Source: Cyclobacterium plantarum
Lineage (GTDB): Bacteria > Bacteroidota > Bacteroidia > Cytophagales > Cyclobacteriaceae
Assembly (NCBI RefSeq): GCF_011290685.1
Contig: NZ_JAANYN010000002.1
Location: forward strand, 434,001-498,000
Length of the DNA stretch: 64,000 bases
Direction of reading: 5' to 3'
This document shows, in pieces, positions 44,001-53,092 of the stretch. The notes beneath the pieces were generated by a model, which saw nothing but the letters and a program-made list of their open reading frames with translations, did no database searches and was not told where the DNA came from. How positions within the stretch are numbered: position 1 is the stretch's first letter; every line of letters starts with the position of its first letter. Made by a program: the position numbers and the translations under genes.

Positions 44001-46134
44001 GAGCAGCATCGTAAATCCTTATTAATTGCTCCTCTAACTCTTTTCTCTGAATCTCGCTTCCAAGAAAATCCTCCAGCTCTTTGAAAAGGGGTTTATGGAT
44101 TAAAAGTTTATCGACTGTTGTCACTGAGCCTAATAACAACACACCGGTAAATTCCCCATAGTGACTAAGTGGAATTCCAAAAGCACAAAGTAAACCTGAT
44201 GCTAGTGCAGCTTCTCTACGAATAAAGCTCTCTTTCTTGTAAATATCATCCCAAATGACCATTTGTTTTGATTGCCAAACCATTCCAGGCAGTCCTTCTC
44301 CTTCTGATAGCTGGATCTTTTTTTCCATTCTACCGTAAAATGATTCCTTTCGCTTTTGGTCTGCATGATGGGCGAATAAATCCAATCGCTCACTGTTGGT
44401 GTTCAACAACCAAATCTCCCCTATTTGAAATTTCCCGAATTTCATCAAATGTGAGAGCAGTGAAACCAGGCTTGATTGTAAGGTTTTTTCTCTTTTAAAT
44501 ATTTGACTGATCTCAGATAAAAATTGCTTCTGAATACTTTCTCTCCTGCTATTGGTGATGTCATGCATGGCCCCAATCACCCTTTTGGCCCTGCCATTGG
44601 AGCCTCTGATAACCAATGCTTTATTGCTTACATAGGCATAAGACCCATCTGACTTTAGGTATCGGTGTTCATATGCCCAATGGTTTTCTTTACTTTTCAC
44701 CACCTGGGCTGATGATTCTATGACATTGGAAATTTCTTCGGGATGAAGTCTTTTGACTACTTTTTCTACATCCGGCAGGTGATTATCAGAAGGAATTTCA
44801 CCAAAGATTTCCTGATAATTGTCTCCCCAATAAACCCGTTTTGCCTGGAGATCCCAATCCCAGATCACATCTGAAGTGGCCTGAGTAACGTATTTGAATC
44901 GTTGGTTGCTGGATTTAATTTCCTCTTCCACCTTTTTCCTCTCTGTAACGTTTTGAACCGTTCCAAAAAGCCGGACAATAGTTCCATCCTCGTCGATTTC
45001 ACTGTAGCCATGTTCTTCTATTACCCGTTCTTCCCCATCGGCTGTAAGTATTTGATAGCTGATGGAAAATGGCTCGCCCGTTTCCTTAAACCGTCTATAC
45101 GTTTGGCCTACCATGCTCTGGTATTCCTCAACAACCAAATCCAAAAAAGAACGATAATTGACCGAAAAGGTCTCCTTTTTAAGCCCAAATACATGATAAG
45201 ATGCATCTGACCAAATCAACTGCTGTTGCTTGAAATCATAATTCCAGCTCCCCATATTGGCCATTTTTTGGGCCTCGGAGAGCAAAGCCTCATTGGTCCT
45301 TAATTTGGATGCCGCCTCCTTTTGGGTGGTGGCATCACTGCCAAAACAATAAGCAATTTTATCTTCAGGATGCCAGCGTGCGGACCAAATGATGGGGATA
45401 ATCGAACCGTCTTTTCTAATGTGACTATTTTCAAAACTAACATTGGACTTTCCCTTCATCAGTTCCAGAGCAGTCCGAAGACTTTTGTACCGATTTTCCC
45501 TAGACACCAATTCCAAAAATGACTTTCCTTTCAATTCGCTTGCGGGGTATCCAAAAAGGCTCTTGACTGCTTCACTCAACCAAAGAAAATTTCCTATCTC
45601 ATCAATGGTACAAAATACGTCCAATGACTGTTCCAGTAACCTATTCAAATTTCTTTCGGTCCTTTCCTGCGCCAATTTGGCATTTTTCAATTCCTTTTTC
45701 AGGTTGCTGACCGTATTTTCATCAGAATTCGGTGAAATCTGATCATTCCTTCCATTAAAAAAAACCTCTGCATCCAATTTCTCAAAAATAATCAGGAAGT
45801 AGGTTTCATTTGACTTGCCTGAAACTAGTGGCCTGACAATGATCCGAATTGGAAATAATCCACCAGAAAAAGAAAGTCTGTTTATATTTCCATTTTCATT
45901 GCTATTTTTATCCATCGCCCTGGCTATCAATTCATTGATTTCCAGCTTTAATTCAGGTTTTATGGCTTCCAGTAAATTGACATTCTCCTTCTTTTTTGAA
46001 AATAAAAGGAATGAACGCGTATCTCCATTTGTCTTCAGGATTTGCTGGCTTTTATCAATGATCACATAGGGATGCTCAAAAGAACTGAATAAGGCATCCT
46101 TCACCATCTCTTGAAATGAAGCAGAGCTTTCCAT
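41092..46134 (-). CDS. Large soluble PAS/GAF sensor histidine kinase
   Basis: 1680 residues with no membrane segment, so a cytoplasmic sensor. Domains by eye: PAS-like units at about 15-120, 165-275, 290-400 and 410-530; GAF at 537-695; PAS at 705-815, 820-932, 940-1055, 1065-1180, 1190-1295 and 1305-1425; HisKA at 1452-1515 with His1462 in ASHDLQEPLR; HATPase at 1560-1672 with the N-box Asn1576, DNGIGI near 1606 and GTGMGLA near 1634. There is no receiver domain and no response regulator gene beside it. The units at 820-932 and 1065-1180 are close duplicates, as are those at 410-530 and 1305-1425. Ligands are unknown. Confidence 0.93.
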   Translation of the reverse strand: MESSASFQEMVKDALFSSFEHPYVIIDKSQQILKTNGDTRSFLLFSKKKENVNLLEAIKPELKLEINELIARAMDKNSNENGNINRLSFSGGLFPIRIIVRPLVSGKSNETYFLIIFEKLDAEVFFNGRNDQISPNSDENTVSNLKKELKNAKLAQERTERNLNRLLEQSLDVFCTIDEIGNFLWLSEAVKSLFGYPASELKGKSFLELVSRENRYKSLRTALELMKGKSNVSFENSHIRKDGSIIPIIWSARWHPEDKIAYCFGSDATTQKEAASKLRTNEALLSEAQKMANMGSWNYDFKQQQLIWSDASYHVFGLKKETFSVNYRSFLDLVVEEYQSMVGQTYRRFKETGEPFSISYQILTADGEERVIEEHGYSEIDEDGTIVRLFGTVQNVTERKKVEEEIKSSNQRFKYVTQATSDVIWDWDLQAKRVYWGDNYQEIFGEIPSDNHLPDVEKVVKRLHPEEISNVIESSAQVVKSKENHWAYEHRYLKSDGSYAYVSNKALVIRGSNGRAKRVIGAMHDITNSRRESIQKQFLSEISQIFKREKTLQSSLVSLLSHLMKFGKFQIGEIWLLNTNSERLDLFAHHADQKRKESFYGRMEKKIQLSEGEGLPGMVWQSKQMVIWDDIYKKESFIRREAALASGLLCAFGIPLSHYGEFTGVLLLGSVTTVDKLLIHKPLFKELEDFLGSEIQRKELEEQLIRIYDAAPEIVCVAGFDGFFKKVNPAMCSLLGYSEEEILKTRIIDFTHPEDREKTNNEFIALNGGVGQLKFENRFLTKSGKTLWLSWSTNIFQEEKITYSVAKDITEQKELELLLDNATKLAKIGGWEIDLINESIYWSAMTKEIHEVPADFLPDLETGINFYREDVREDVKSSISKAIQEGKSFDFEMPLVTAKGNEKWVRVIGNAEFRDGKCARIYGSFQDIHDKKVAEMRLQVTADNIPGVIFKYHLYPDGTDKITQLTKGAFDLYGYSPGECMENIHLIWDQTKAGGDFEAVRSSIMKSAKQMERWHCQYRSKRPDGKILWHEGFGTPQKQPDNSIVWDSLIIDISEKKKLEDLLARASKLARIGSWEMEILEGTGKPMYWSSSTREIYEVNEAYSPTLDKNLTFFKGDNNRKIREAIDKLIQTGEEYDLELMIETARGNKKWIRSIGQSEWFRGKCQKIFGSVQDIHLRKLAEEKQRKLLQERNSILESIGDGFFAVDKDWIITYWNRKAEKILGRPKEEVLGANLWEVYQDKAAREFFPEYNQAMENQEVVNFERYYSGLDIWVEISIYPSAEGLSVYFKDITEKKLAFEAVKTSNERFKLVNKATNDAIYDWNISTGITLWGEGFERILGYKGEEFTHLDQFIAIIAPEQREGFKIDLNNALEQKDSSIWEREYVLKKLDGSMAEILERGYILRDNKSGEAVRMVGALNDITQRKVYENSLKQLNTDLKKYTRDLSRSNAELEQFAYIASHDLQEPLRMVTSFLSQLEKKYDKALDEKAHQYIHFAVDGARRMRQIILDLLEFSRVGRMDGRLVELDVGKLLEDVLHLQRKSIEEKNACFAIGPMPVIKAFRSPMVQIFQNLIENALKYKRKHIELKIYIKAVELPDAWQFLVEDNGIGIEEQYFDKIFVLFQRLHKSDQYAGTGMGLAIVKKHVENLNGNIWVNSVVGKGTGVYFTIPKNLEEKEVLG

Positions 46135-46458
46135 GTTTTTTGTTTGGGGCTAGGGTTTATAATTAACTAATCTGGCTTTATCCACTGGGGTTTTTTGATT
46201 TCATTAAAGGCCATAAAAATGTGTACTGTTAACAATCAGATGTTTAACACTTCTTGGATTAGCTACTCGAAATAATTAATTTGTTCATGAATGTGCTTTT
46301 TTAAACGTACAGAATACAAATTACAACTGACTGGTTTTCCTGTTGATTCCAATTTTTTAAAAATACCAAAACATATGGACTTTGATAAGTATTGTGATTT
46401 TTATTACATACTAATTTGTTTTTATTTCATTTTTTTAAGTTTATAAAACCAAAAACCA
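46135..46458. other. A+T-rich divergent promoter region
   Basis: Lies between the divergent kinase and SQR genes. It contains a TTG near 46254 and a TTAATTTG-like box near 46278 that may be a weak Bacteroidota promoter for SQR. No open frame or RNA structure was recognised. Confidence 0.4.
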
Positions 46459-47721
46459 ATGAAAAAGTATAAAATTTTAATTATCGGAGGAGGAACAGCC
46501 GGGATCATGGTTGCTGCCAGATTGAAAAGAGCTGAGAAAAATTTGCAAATAGGATTAATTGAACCCTCTGATAAACATTATTACCAACCTGCCTGGACTT
46601 TGGTAGGGGCTGGTACATTCGATATGCAAAAAACCATCAGGGAAGAGAAAAACTATATACCCAAAGGAGTAGATTGGATCAAAGATGCGGCAACGGCCAT
46701 AGACCCTGAGACAAAAACAGTTAATACTGCGGCTACGGGTCAAATTGGATATGAATACCTTGTTGTCGCACCGGGATTGGTAATGAATCTTGATGGAATA
46801 GAAGGATTGAGAGACAGTCTGGGCAAGGAAGGGGTATGCTCCAATTATGTGGACCCGGAATATACCTGGGAGGTTCTACGCAATTTCAAGGGTGGTAATG
46901 CCGTATTTACCCAACCTGCCACCCCCATCAAATGTGGCGGGGCTCCACAAAAAATCATGTATCTGGCAGAGGATTATCTCAGGAAAAATGGTTTGAGAAA
47001 CAAGTCAAACGTAATTTTTGCCACCCCTGGTACTGTTATTTTCGGGGTTAAAGATTTTGCAAAGACCCTGAACAAGATTATTCAGGAAAGAGACATCTAT
47101 TTCAAACCGTTTTATACGCCTATTAAAATTGACTCGAAAAACAAAAAAATCCATTTTAAATATTCACAATCCGGTATTAACAGTTGCGTAGGAACTGAAG
47201 ACAATCGGATCAAAGAGGAAGTTGTCAGGGACACCGAAATCGTAATGCCCTATGACATGCTTCACCTGGCCCCTCCACAGGAAGCGCCAAAATTCATTCA
47301 ACAATCAAAAATAGCATACCAGGAGGGCCCCTCCAAAGGCTGGGTTAAGGTGGATATCAATACTTTACAACATCTTGACTACCCGGAGATCTTTGCTTTA
47401 GGAGATGTAGCGGCTCTTCCCACAGCCAAAACAGGTGCTGCTATTCGGAAACAAGCACCTGTTGTAGTGAGCAATTTGCTCCATCTGGTCAAAAATAATA
47501 AATTGGGTGAAAAAATATATGAAGGATATTCCAGCTGCCCTCTCGTAACCGGTTATGGTAAAATGGTTCTGGCTGAGTTTAAGTATGATAACGTAAGGGA
47601 TAGTGATCCCATTTTAAGCAAGATTTTTGATACCTCTAAGGAATTGTACCCCATGTGGTTGCTGAAAAAATATGGCTTGCCCTATCTTTACTGGAACCAA
47701 ATGCTAAGGGGTAAAATGTAG
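46459..47721 (+). CDS. sqr: Sulfide:quinone oxidoreductase-type flavoprotein
   Basis: 420 residues. The FAD motif is ILIIGGGTAGIMVAARL. TPIKCGGAPQKIMYLAEDYLRKNG carries Cys159 and GYSSCPLVTGYGKMVLAEF carries Cys360, the two redox cysteines of SQR of the mitochondrial-like (type II) kind; the terminal LYWNQMLRG also matches that group. It oxidises sulfide to sulfane sulfur and reduces a quinone, here probably menaquinone, at the membrane surface. A persulfide dioxygenase or rhodanese partner is not seen nearby. It stands as a single-gene unit with its own terminator. Confidence 0.9.
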   Translation: MKKYKILIIGGGTAGIMVAARLKRAEKNLQIGLIEPSDKHYYQPAWTLVGAGTFDMQKTIREEKNYIPKGVDWIKDAATAIDPETKTVNTAATGQIGYEYLVVAPGLVMNLDGIEGLRDSLGKEGVCSNYVDPEYTWEVLRNFKGGNAVFTQPATPIKCGGAPQKIMYLAEDYLRKNGLRNKSNVIFATPGTVIFGVKDFAKTLNKIIQERDIYFKPFYTPIKIDSKNKKIHFKYSQSGINSCVGTEDNRIKEEVVRDTEIVMPYDMLHLAPPQEAPKFIQQSKIAYQEGPSKGWVKVDINTLQHLDYPEIFALGDVAALPTAKTGAAIRKQAPVVVSNLLHLVKNNKLGEKIYEGYSSCPLVTGYGKMVLAEFKYDNVRDSDPILSKIFDTSKELYPMWLLKKYGLPYLYWNQMLRGKM

Positions 47722-47740
47722 ATTCATTGGATTACAAAAG

Positions 47741-47783
47741 AATGTGAAATCCTGATACATATCATCCTTTCACATTTTTTTTT
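47741..47783 (+). terminator. Terminator after sqr
   Basis: Stem AATGTGAAA/TTTCACATT with an 18-base loop that may fold further (GAT/ATC), followed by about eight T residues. It separates sqr from pckA. Confidence 0.75.
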
Positions 47784-47842
47784 GATAATTTTAAGATAAG
47801 GTTGTATTTTCAAATCCCAAATAATAAAAACCAATATTATTT

Positions 47843-49420
47843 ATGGAGTTTAATTTACAAGCTTACGGCATTGAAGTTACTAATATCCTGAGAAATAGTG
47901 AAAAGGCCATCTTATATGAATCGGCTTTAAAACTTGAGAAGGGTTCTGCTATTTCAAGTAAAGGAGCCCTAATGGTCTATTCAGGCAAGAAAACGGGCCG
48001 AAGCCCAAGAGACAAAAGGGTGGTGAGGCACGCTGCTTCTGAAAAAAATATAGACTGGGGACCTGTTAATTATGGAATGGATGAACATACCTTTATGGTT
48101 AACAGAGAAAGGGCCATTGATTACCTCAATACAAGAGAACATTTGTATGTGGTGGATGCATTCGCAGGCTGGGACCCCAATTATCGGTTGAAAATCAGGA
48201 TAATATGTACCAGAGCTTATCACGCCCTTTTTATGCAAAACATGCTGATCATGCCTGAAAGAGAAGCATTAAAGTCTTTTGGCGAACCCGATTACGTCAT
48301 TTTTAATGCGGGCAGTTTCCCTGCAAATCATTTTACCACAACCATGACATCCAAAACCAGTATTGGATTAAGTCTGGAAAGAAAAGAAGTTGTCATATTG
48401 GGAACAGAATATGCCGGAGAAATGAAAAAAGGTATATTCTCGATTATGAATTACCTGATGCCATTGCAGGAGGTTTTACCCATGCACTGTTCGGCGAATG
48501 TAGGCAATGAAGGGGATGTATCCTTGTTATTCGGCTTATCCGGAACCGGCAAAACAACTCTCAGTGCAGACCCCGGTCGAAAACTCATCGGAGATGATGA
48601 ACATTGCTGGCACCGGGATGGGGTTTTTAATATTGAGGGGGGATGTTATGCCAAGGCCATTGATTTGAGCGAAGAAAAGGAACCGGATATTTTCAACGCC
48701 ATTCGGTATGGCACCGTACTGGAAAATGTAGTATATGATCCTGAAACCAGGGAAGTAGATTATTCCGACACGGCTATTACCCAAAATACCCGGGCCTCCT
48801 ACCCCATTGATTTTATCAATAACACACAAATCCCCTGTATCGCAGGACCACCTAAAAACATCATTTTTCTTACCTGTGATGCATTTGGGGTGCTGCCTCC
48901 CGTGAGCAAACTCAATCCCGAACAAGCCAGTTATCACTTTATTTCGGGATATACCGCCAAAGTTGCAGGTACAGAAATGGGGATCAAAGAACCTCAGGCC
49001 ACTTTCAGTGCTTGTTTTGGAGCGGCTTTTATGATGTGGCATCCCAACCGGTATGCCGAACTACTGGCCAAAAAAATGAAGGAATGCGATGTTTCAGCCT
49101 GGTTGGTCAATACCGGATGGAGTGGTGGAGCGTATGGCGTTGGTTCCAGGATAAAACTTAAATATACCCGTGCCATTTTAGATGCTATTCACAATGGTGA
49201 TTTTGATGTCGTGAAAACCCAGCGGGAGGAAGAATTCGGGTTGGAGATTCCCTTGAGTTGTCCCAATGTTCCTTCAGAAATATTGGTTCCGGAAAATACC
49301 TGGAAAGACCAGAAACAATTTTCAAAATTAAAAAGCAAGTTGGTAAGTCTGTTTCGGGAAAATTTTGAGAAATTTAAAGATCATGTTGATGAAAGTATTG
49401 CCAAAGCAGGACCCAATTAA
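47843..49420 (+). CDS. pckA: Phosphoenolpyruvate carboxykinase (ATP)
   Basis: 525 residues. The kinase P-loop is [14 protein letters not shown], with the metal-binding GDDEHCWH just after; [12 protein letters not shown] near residue 50 and [17 protein letters not shown] [12 protein letters not shown] around 370 bind oxaloacetate and ATP. It makes PEP from oxaloacetate for gluconeogenesis. The C-terminus overlaps the following beta-propeller gene by about 38 bases. All catalytic segments are intact. Confidence 0.95.
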   Translation: MEFNLQAYGIEVTNILRNSEKAILYESALKLEKGSAISSKGALMVYSGKKTGRSPRDKRVVRHAASEKNIDWGPVNYGMDEHTFMVNRERAIDYLNTREHLYVVDAFAGWDPNYRLKIRIICTRAYHALFMQNMLIMPEREALKSFGEPDYVIFNAGSFPANHFTTTMTSKTSIGLSLERKEVVILGTEYAGEMKKGIFSIMNYLMPLQEVLPMHCSANVGNEGDVSLLFGLSGTGKTTLSADPGRKLIGDDEHCWHRDGVFNIEGGCYAKAIDLSEEKEPDIFNAIRYGTVLENVVYDPETREVDYSDTAITQNTRASYPIDFINNTQIPCIAGPPKNIIFLTCDAFGVLPPVSKLNPEQASYHFISGYTAKVAGTEMGIKEPQATFSACFGAAFMMWHPNRYAELLAKKMKECDVSAWLVNTGWSGGAYGVGSRIKLKYTRAILDAIHNGDFDVVKTQREEEFGLEIPLSCPNVPSEILVPENTWKDQKQFSKLKSKLVSLFRENFEKFKDHVDESIAKAGPN

Positions 49421-50594
49421 TAAATTCCGGAACTTTAACGGTCACCTCACGATCATTTTTTTTCTGGTATGGCTTTTTGTCCAATGTCAACCTAAGGAAA
49501 AGAACATTCTTCATACCTCCTCCATTCTATTGGATGAGAATTCGCTTTTCAATTTTGAGGACTGTGTATCAGCTATTGAATTTATTCCTTTACTTGCCCC
49601 GAAGGACAGTCTGATAAACCTATCCTGCAGGGTTCACGAATTGGTCGTCAATGACAAGTTTTACTATGCCAGCAGATGCCACAATGACTTATCCATCCAC
49701 TCTTTTGATTTAGCGGGCAATCACCTCAGAAGTTGGAACAGGAAAGGAGATGGTCCGGAAGAATATCCATCCTTGCACGGATTGATGGTGGAAAACAATG
49801 AAATGTATATCAATACAGGGAGAGGAACCATTGTTAAGTATGGCCTTCCGGCGTTTGAATTTAAAGAGCAAATAGATTTGGGAGCCTTTAACTTTGTACC
49901 TACAGTTTCATTTATTTCTCCTAAAAGATTCTTGATATCATCCGAGCCTTCTGGGAATGAAAGAAATAAAATATTCCACGATATTCAACTGGAACCAAAA
50001 ACCTCAAAAACCCTCCCTGTTGCCAGCCTGCCATATAGTGGTGAATTGAATCCTGGACTACTCGCCAAAATGGAAGGTAGTCATTTATTAAATTACGGGC
50101 TTTCCGACACCATTTACCATTATCATGAAGATTCTACATCAATTTATGCTACCCTTGATTTTGGCGACAAAAGCATAAATCCAGTTGATTTCGAACTGGA
50201 AGGTGGGGAATTCATAGAAAAAGTTTTGCTTTCACAAAATTACGCCTTTAATACAGGCCATATCAGTATTAGCGGTGGAACCTTGAAATTATTGGCCTAC
50301 GGAATACAGAAAAACCCTGATTTCAACAGGGATGACCTTTCCACATTTCCTTTTTATGATGTTTTTATCCATCCTGATACAGGTATGAAAAAGATTACCA
50401 AAGCTTTAATGGATGTACGGAATAAAAGTTATTCCAGCGATGGGTATTTTTATCAGGTGATGCAACAAGAGGATTGGCAGAGAGCATTGGATGAGTCTTA
50501 TTTTGGGAAACATGAAAAAAAACTCCTGAAAAGCATTCAAAGATTATCTGATGAAGAAGATCCTATAATTCTCAAATATAAAATTGCATTTTAA
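49383..50594 (+). CDS. 6-bladed beta-propeller-type lipoprotein
   Basis: About 403 residues from an ATG inside the end of pckA. A long basic N-region precedes the hydrophobic core [13 protein letters not shown], whose Cys fits a lipobox. The body shows the family pattern of Bacteroidota 6-bladed propellers: [10 protein letters not shown] at the start, then [28 protein letters not shown] and [14 protein letters not shown]. Probably exposed at the cell surface or periplasm. Function unknown. The overlap with pckA is large and unusual, so the start may be later. Confidence 0.75.
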   Translation: MLMKVLPKQDPINKFRNFNGHLTIIFFLVWLFVQCQPKEKNILHTSSILLDENSLFNFEDCVSAIEFIPLLAPKDSLINLSCRVHELVVNDKFYYASRCHNDLSIHSFDLAGNHLRSWNRKGDGPEEYPSLHGLMVENNEMYINTGRGTIVKYGLPAFEFKEQIDLGAFNFVPTVSFISPKRFLISSEPSGNERNKIFHDIQLEPKTSKTLPVASLPYSGELNPGLLAKMEGSHLLNYGLSDTIYHYHEDSTSIYATLDFGDKSINPVDFELEGGEFIEKVLLSQNYAFNTGHISISGGTLKLLAYGIQKNPDFNRDDLSTFPFYDVFIHPDTGMKKITKALMDVRNKSYSSDGYFYQVMQQEDWQRALDESYFGKHEKKLLKSIQRLSDEEDPIILKYKIAF

Positions 50595-50617
50595 CTTATT
50601 TTTTCGCAATTTCTGAA

Positions 50618-51805
50618 ATGAAGAAATTAGCCTTGGTTTTAAGTGGGGGTGGCTTTAATGGGGCTTTCCAGATTGGTGCTTTGAATTATCTCAGGGACCA
50701 TTGGAAAACTCTGGGTTGTGACCGGGATCCCCTGAATTTTGATATTGTAGCAGGGGTTTCGGTAGGCTCACTGAATGGCGCATTAATCGCCAGCAATCAA
50801 TTTGATGAGTTGAGTGAGATCTGGTCAAATGTCAGGACCAATGGTGTGGAGGAAATTTACACTTCAGATTTTATAGATACCCAATCCAGCTCCGAAGAAG
50901 TAGTTTTCAAAATTAATCCTGCAATTTTATTTGAAAGGTTCATCCCGGATTTTAAGCCCGATCTATCTTTTTGGGAAATATTACCCTTGATTTTTTCGAA
51001 TAAAAAGCAGCGGGATTTTTTGCGGAAAACCTTGGATCAGGCAGCTGAAAGCTTTACCCTTAACTTTAGTGAATTTAAGGCTTTGGCAGACAATGCCCCT
51101 CTTGGAAAAAAACTTGAAGGCCTGCTAAAAAGAGCCAATATAAAGGATAGGCTTTTCCGATGCGGGTTTGTCTCATTGAATGATGGGAAATACCATGCTG
51201 TTGAAAGCCAGGAGTTTTCCTCAGATGAGGATTTTCAAAAAGGCGTCCTGGCATCCTCGGCCATCCCCATTGTTTGGGAGCCTGTTCCAACGATACACAC
51301 CAGCCGGGGAAGGCTTGAACAACTGATAGACGGGGGCATCAAAAATGTATCTCCGCTGGGAGATGTATTGGAAGATATTAACCAGGATCCGGAACATGAT
51401 TATACCTTAATGATTATTAATTGCAACGCTCACGAGCCTATTCCGGGCAATTATCAGCAAGCCAATATTGCTCAAATAGCGCTGAGGGCTTTGACGGATA
51501 TCAGTCTCAATGAAATATTCAACAACGATATCAGGGAATACCTGAGAATCAATGATATCCTGCATCAGGTTGGAGCGGAGCAGACCCTTTATAATTTCAA
51601 TTACAAACTCCGGCGAAGGACGGATCAAAAACTAAAAGCATTTAAAACCATAATTATCCAGCCTGATTCCGGTTATCTTGGAGACAGCCTGGTTTCTACC
51701 AAAAGGTTGTTTGACAAAAGAGTAGCACACGGCATAGAAAAAGCCGCAGAGGCAATGCACATCATCAAACATCAGGGATTGAAGTTTAAAACCATTATCA
51801 CATGA
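50618..51805 (+). CDS. Patatin-like phospholipase
   Basis: 395 residues, no signal peptide. The N-terminal oxyanion hole is LVLSGGGFNGAFQIGALNYL, the nucleophile Ser is in GVSVGSLNGA (GxSxG), and the dyad Asp is in LIDGGIKNVSPL. Such enzymes hydrolyse phospholipids or acyl esters. It overlaps the next gene through ATGA, so a coupled lipid- or ester-hydrolysis function is likely. Confidence 0.88.
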   Translation: MKKLALVLSGGGFNGAFQIGALNYLRDHWKTLGCDRDPLNFDIVAGVSVGSLNGALIASNQFDELSEIWSNVRTNGVEEIYTSDFIDTQSSSEEVVFKINPAILFERFIPDFKPDLSFWEILPLIFSNKKQRDFLRKTLDQAAESFTLNFSEFKALADNAPLGKKLEGLLKRANIKDRLFRCGFVSLNDGKYHAVESQEFSSDEDFQKGVLASSAIPIVWEPVPTIHTSRGRLEQLIDGGIKNVSPLGDVLEDINQDPEHDYTLMIINCNAHEPIPGNYQQANIAQIALRALTDISLNEIFNNDIREYLRINDILHQVGAEQTLYNFNYKLRRRTDQKLKAFKTIIIQPDSGYLGDSLVSTKRLFDKRVAHGIEKAAEAMHIIKHQGLKFKTIIT

Positions 51806-52629
51806 AAAATACAAATCTTCAAGCAATAGGTGCCCTATTCCTTTTCTTGCTTACTGTTTCACTTTCTTTTGCCCAGGATACCATCAAAGAAGTGTACAAA
51901 ATCGCCTCAAAAGACAGCTTGGGTCTGGAAATTTTTATTCCGGACGACACAAACTCATTAAGGCCGGCAATGATATTCTTTTTTGGAGGCGGTTGGAACG
52001 GTGGCTCTCCCGACCAATTTAGGCCACATGCGGCATTTTTTGCCCAAAAAGGGATGGTTACCGTTTTGGCAGATTACAGGGTCCGGTCAAGGCATCAAAC
52101 CAGCCCTTTCGAGGCATTGGAGGATGCCAGGGCGGCAATGAGATACCTCAAATTAAATGCTGAAAAGTGGGGTATTGATAGCTCCAGAATCGTAGCCTCA
52201 GGAGGATCGGCAGGAGGTCATTTGGCTGCAGCGACTGCCCTAACCAAAATCGTAGATACTTCTCAGGAAAACTACCCTGATCCAAAACCTGCTGCCCTGG
52301 TGCTTTTCAATCCGGTCATTGACAATGGTCCTGGGGGTTATGGTTATGAACGGATTGGAGCCCATTACAAGGAATTCTCACCCATCCACAACATTACCGA
52401 AGGAGCCCCTCCTACCCTTTTCTTTTTAGGAACAGAAGACCGGTTGATACCAGTAATCACAGCTCAATACTACCAAATGGTGATGGAAAAGGTGGGGAGT
52501 TATTGTGAATTGATTCTTTATGAGGGGGAAGGACATGGTTTTTTCAATTTTAAGAACCATGATATTTACCAACAAACCATCGAGGAAACATCTGATTTCT
52601 TAATCAAACAGGGATTCATAGCAGAATAA
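51802..52629 (+). CDS. Alpha/beta hydrolase (esterase-like), exported
   Basis: 275 residues with a signal peptide ending VSLSFAQ. The oxyanion region FFFGGGWNGGS replaces the common HGGG; the nucleophile Ser lies in ASGGSAGGHLAAA, an acid residue in GTEDRLIPV, and the catalytic His in GEGHGFFNF. This is the alpha/beta-hydrolase_3-type esterase pattern. Being exported, it probably acts on acylated sugars or esters in the periplasm. It is the last gene of its operon; strong hairpins follow. Confidence 0.87.
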   Translation: MKNTNLQAIGALFLFLLTVSLSFAQDTIKEVYKIASKDSLGLEIFIPDDTNSLRPAMIFFFGGGWNGGSPDQFRPHAAFFAQKGMVTVLADYRVRSRHQTSPFEALEDARAAMRYLKLNAEKWGIDSSRIVASGGSAGGHLAAATALTKIVDTSQENYPDPKPAALVLFNPVIDNGPGGYGYERIGAHYKEFSPIHNITEGAPPTLFFLGTEDRLIPVITAQYYQMVMEKVGSYCELILYEGEGHGFFNFKNHDIYQQTIEETSDFLIKQGFIAE

Positions 52630-53090
52630 TTTTCAATCCAGGAAAGAAGCTCTGCAATTTGAATACAAGTTGTGATTTTAGGGACTATGGTTCCCGAAAG
52701 ATACATCCAAATATTTTCTTTACTTTACCTTATAATTAACTATTCAATTATTTCAACCTAATTAGGATCATGGTGTATTCCCTATTCGCTTGCCAGGAGC
52801 TGGCAAAAAAACACATATTAAATGTATAAAATACATTTAATATGTGTTTTTTTGCCTATTTTACTAAAATTTAATTTTGATTATTCTTCGATTATGGAAT
52901 TTTATATTTTTTTTAATTTTTTCTAAAATATAAGTTTATTGGAGCCTTGTCCTTCCATTTCTTTTTGTTAAGTTTAAAAAATTATTACTAATTAAATACT
53001 TACTCAGTAGGGCAAATTGCCAAACAATATAGCTGCAGTCAGTTAATATAAACCCATAACGGAGTCTCTGAAGGTCATTGACTCCTTTTT
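52630..53090. other. A+T-rich intergenic region with several hairpins
   Basis: Contains two overlapping hairpins around 52790-52856 and a plus-strand terminator near 53061, described separately. The stretch 52860-53060 is very A+T-rich with no open frame; it may code for a small RNA ending at the terminator. Confidence 0.5.
52790..52856 (+). terminator. Long perfect hairpin with a competing upstream stem
   Basis: A perfect 26-bp inverted repeat (arms 52802-52827 and 52831-52856, 3-base loop AAA) has an A-run in the left arm and a T-run in the right arm, as in bidirectional terminators. A second 7-bp hairpin, TTGCCAG/CTGGCAA (52790-52796 with 52800-52806), shares part of the left arm, so the two cannot form together. 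Confidence 0.75.
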
Positions 53091-53092
53091 TT
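53061..53092 (+). terminator. Plus-strand terminator with no plus-strand gene
   Basis: Stem GGAGTC/GACTCC with a 13-base loop followed by seven T residues on the plus strand. The nearest plus-strand gene ends 430 bases upstream, and the gene beginning at its T-run is on the opposite strand. Confidence 0.65.
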
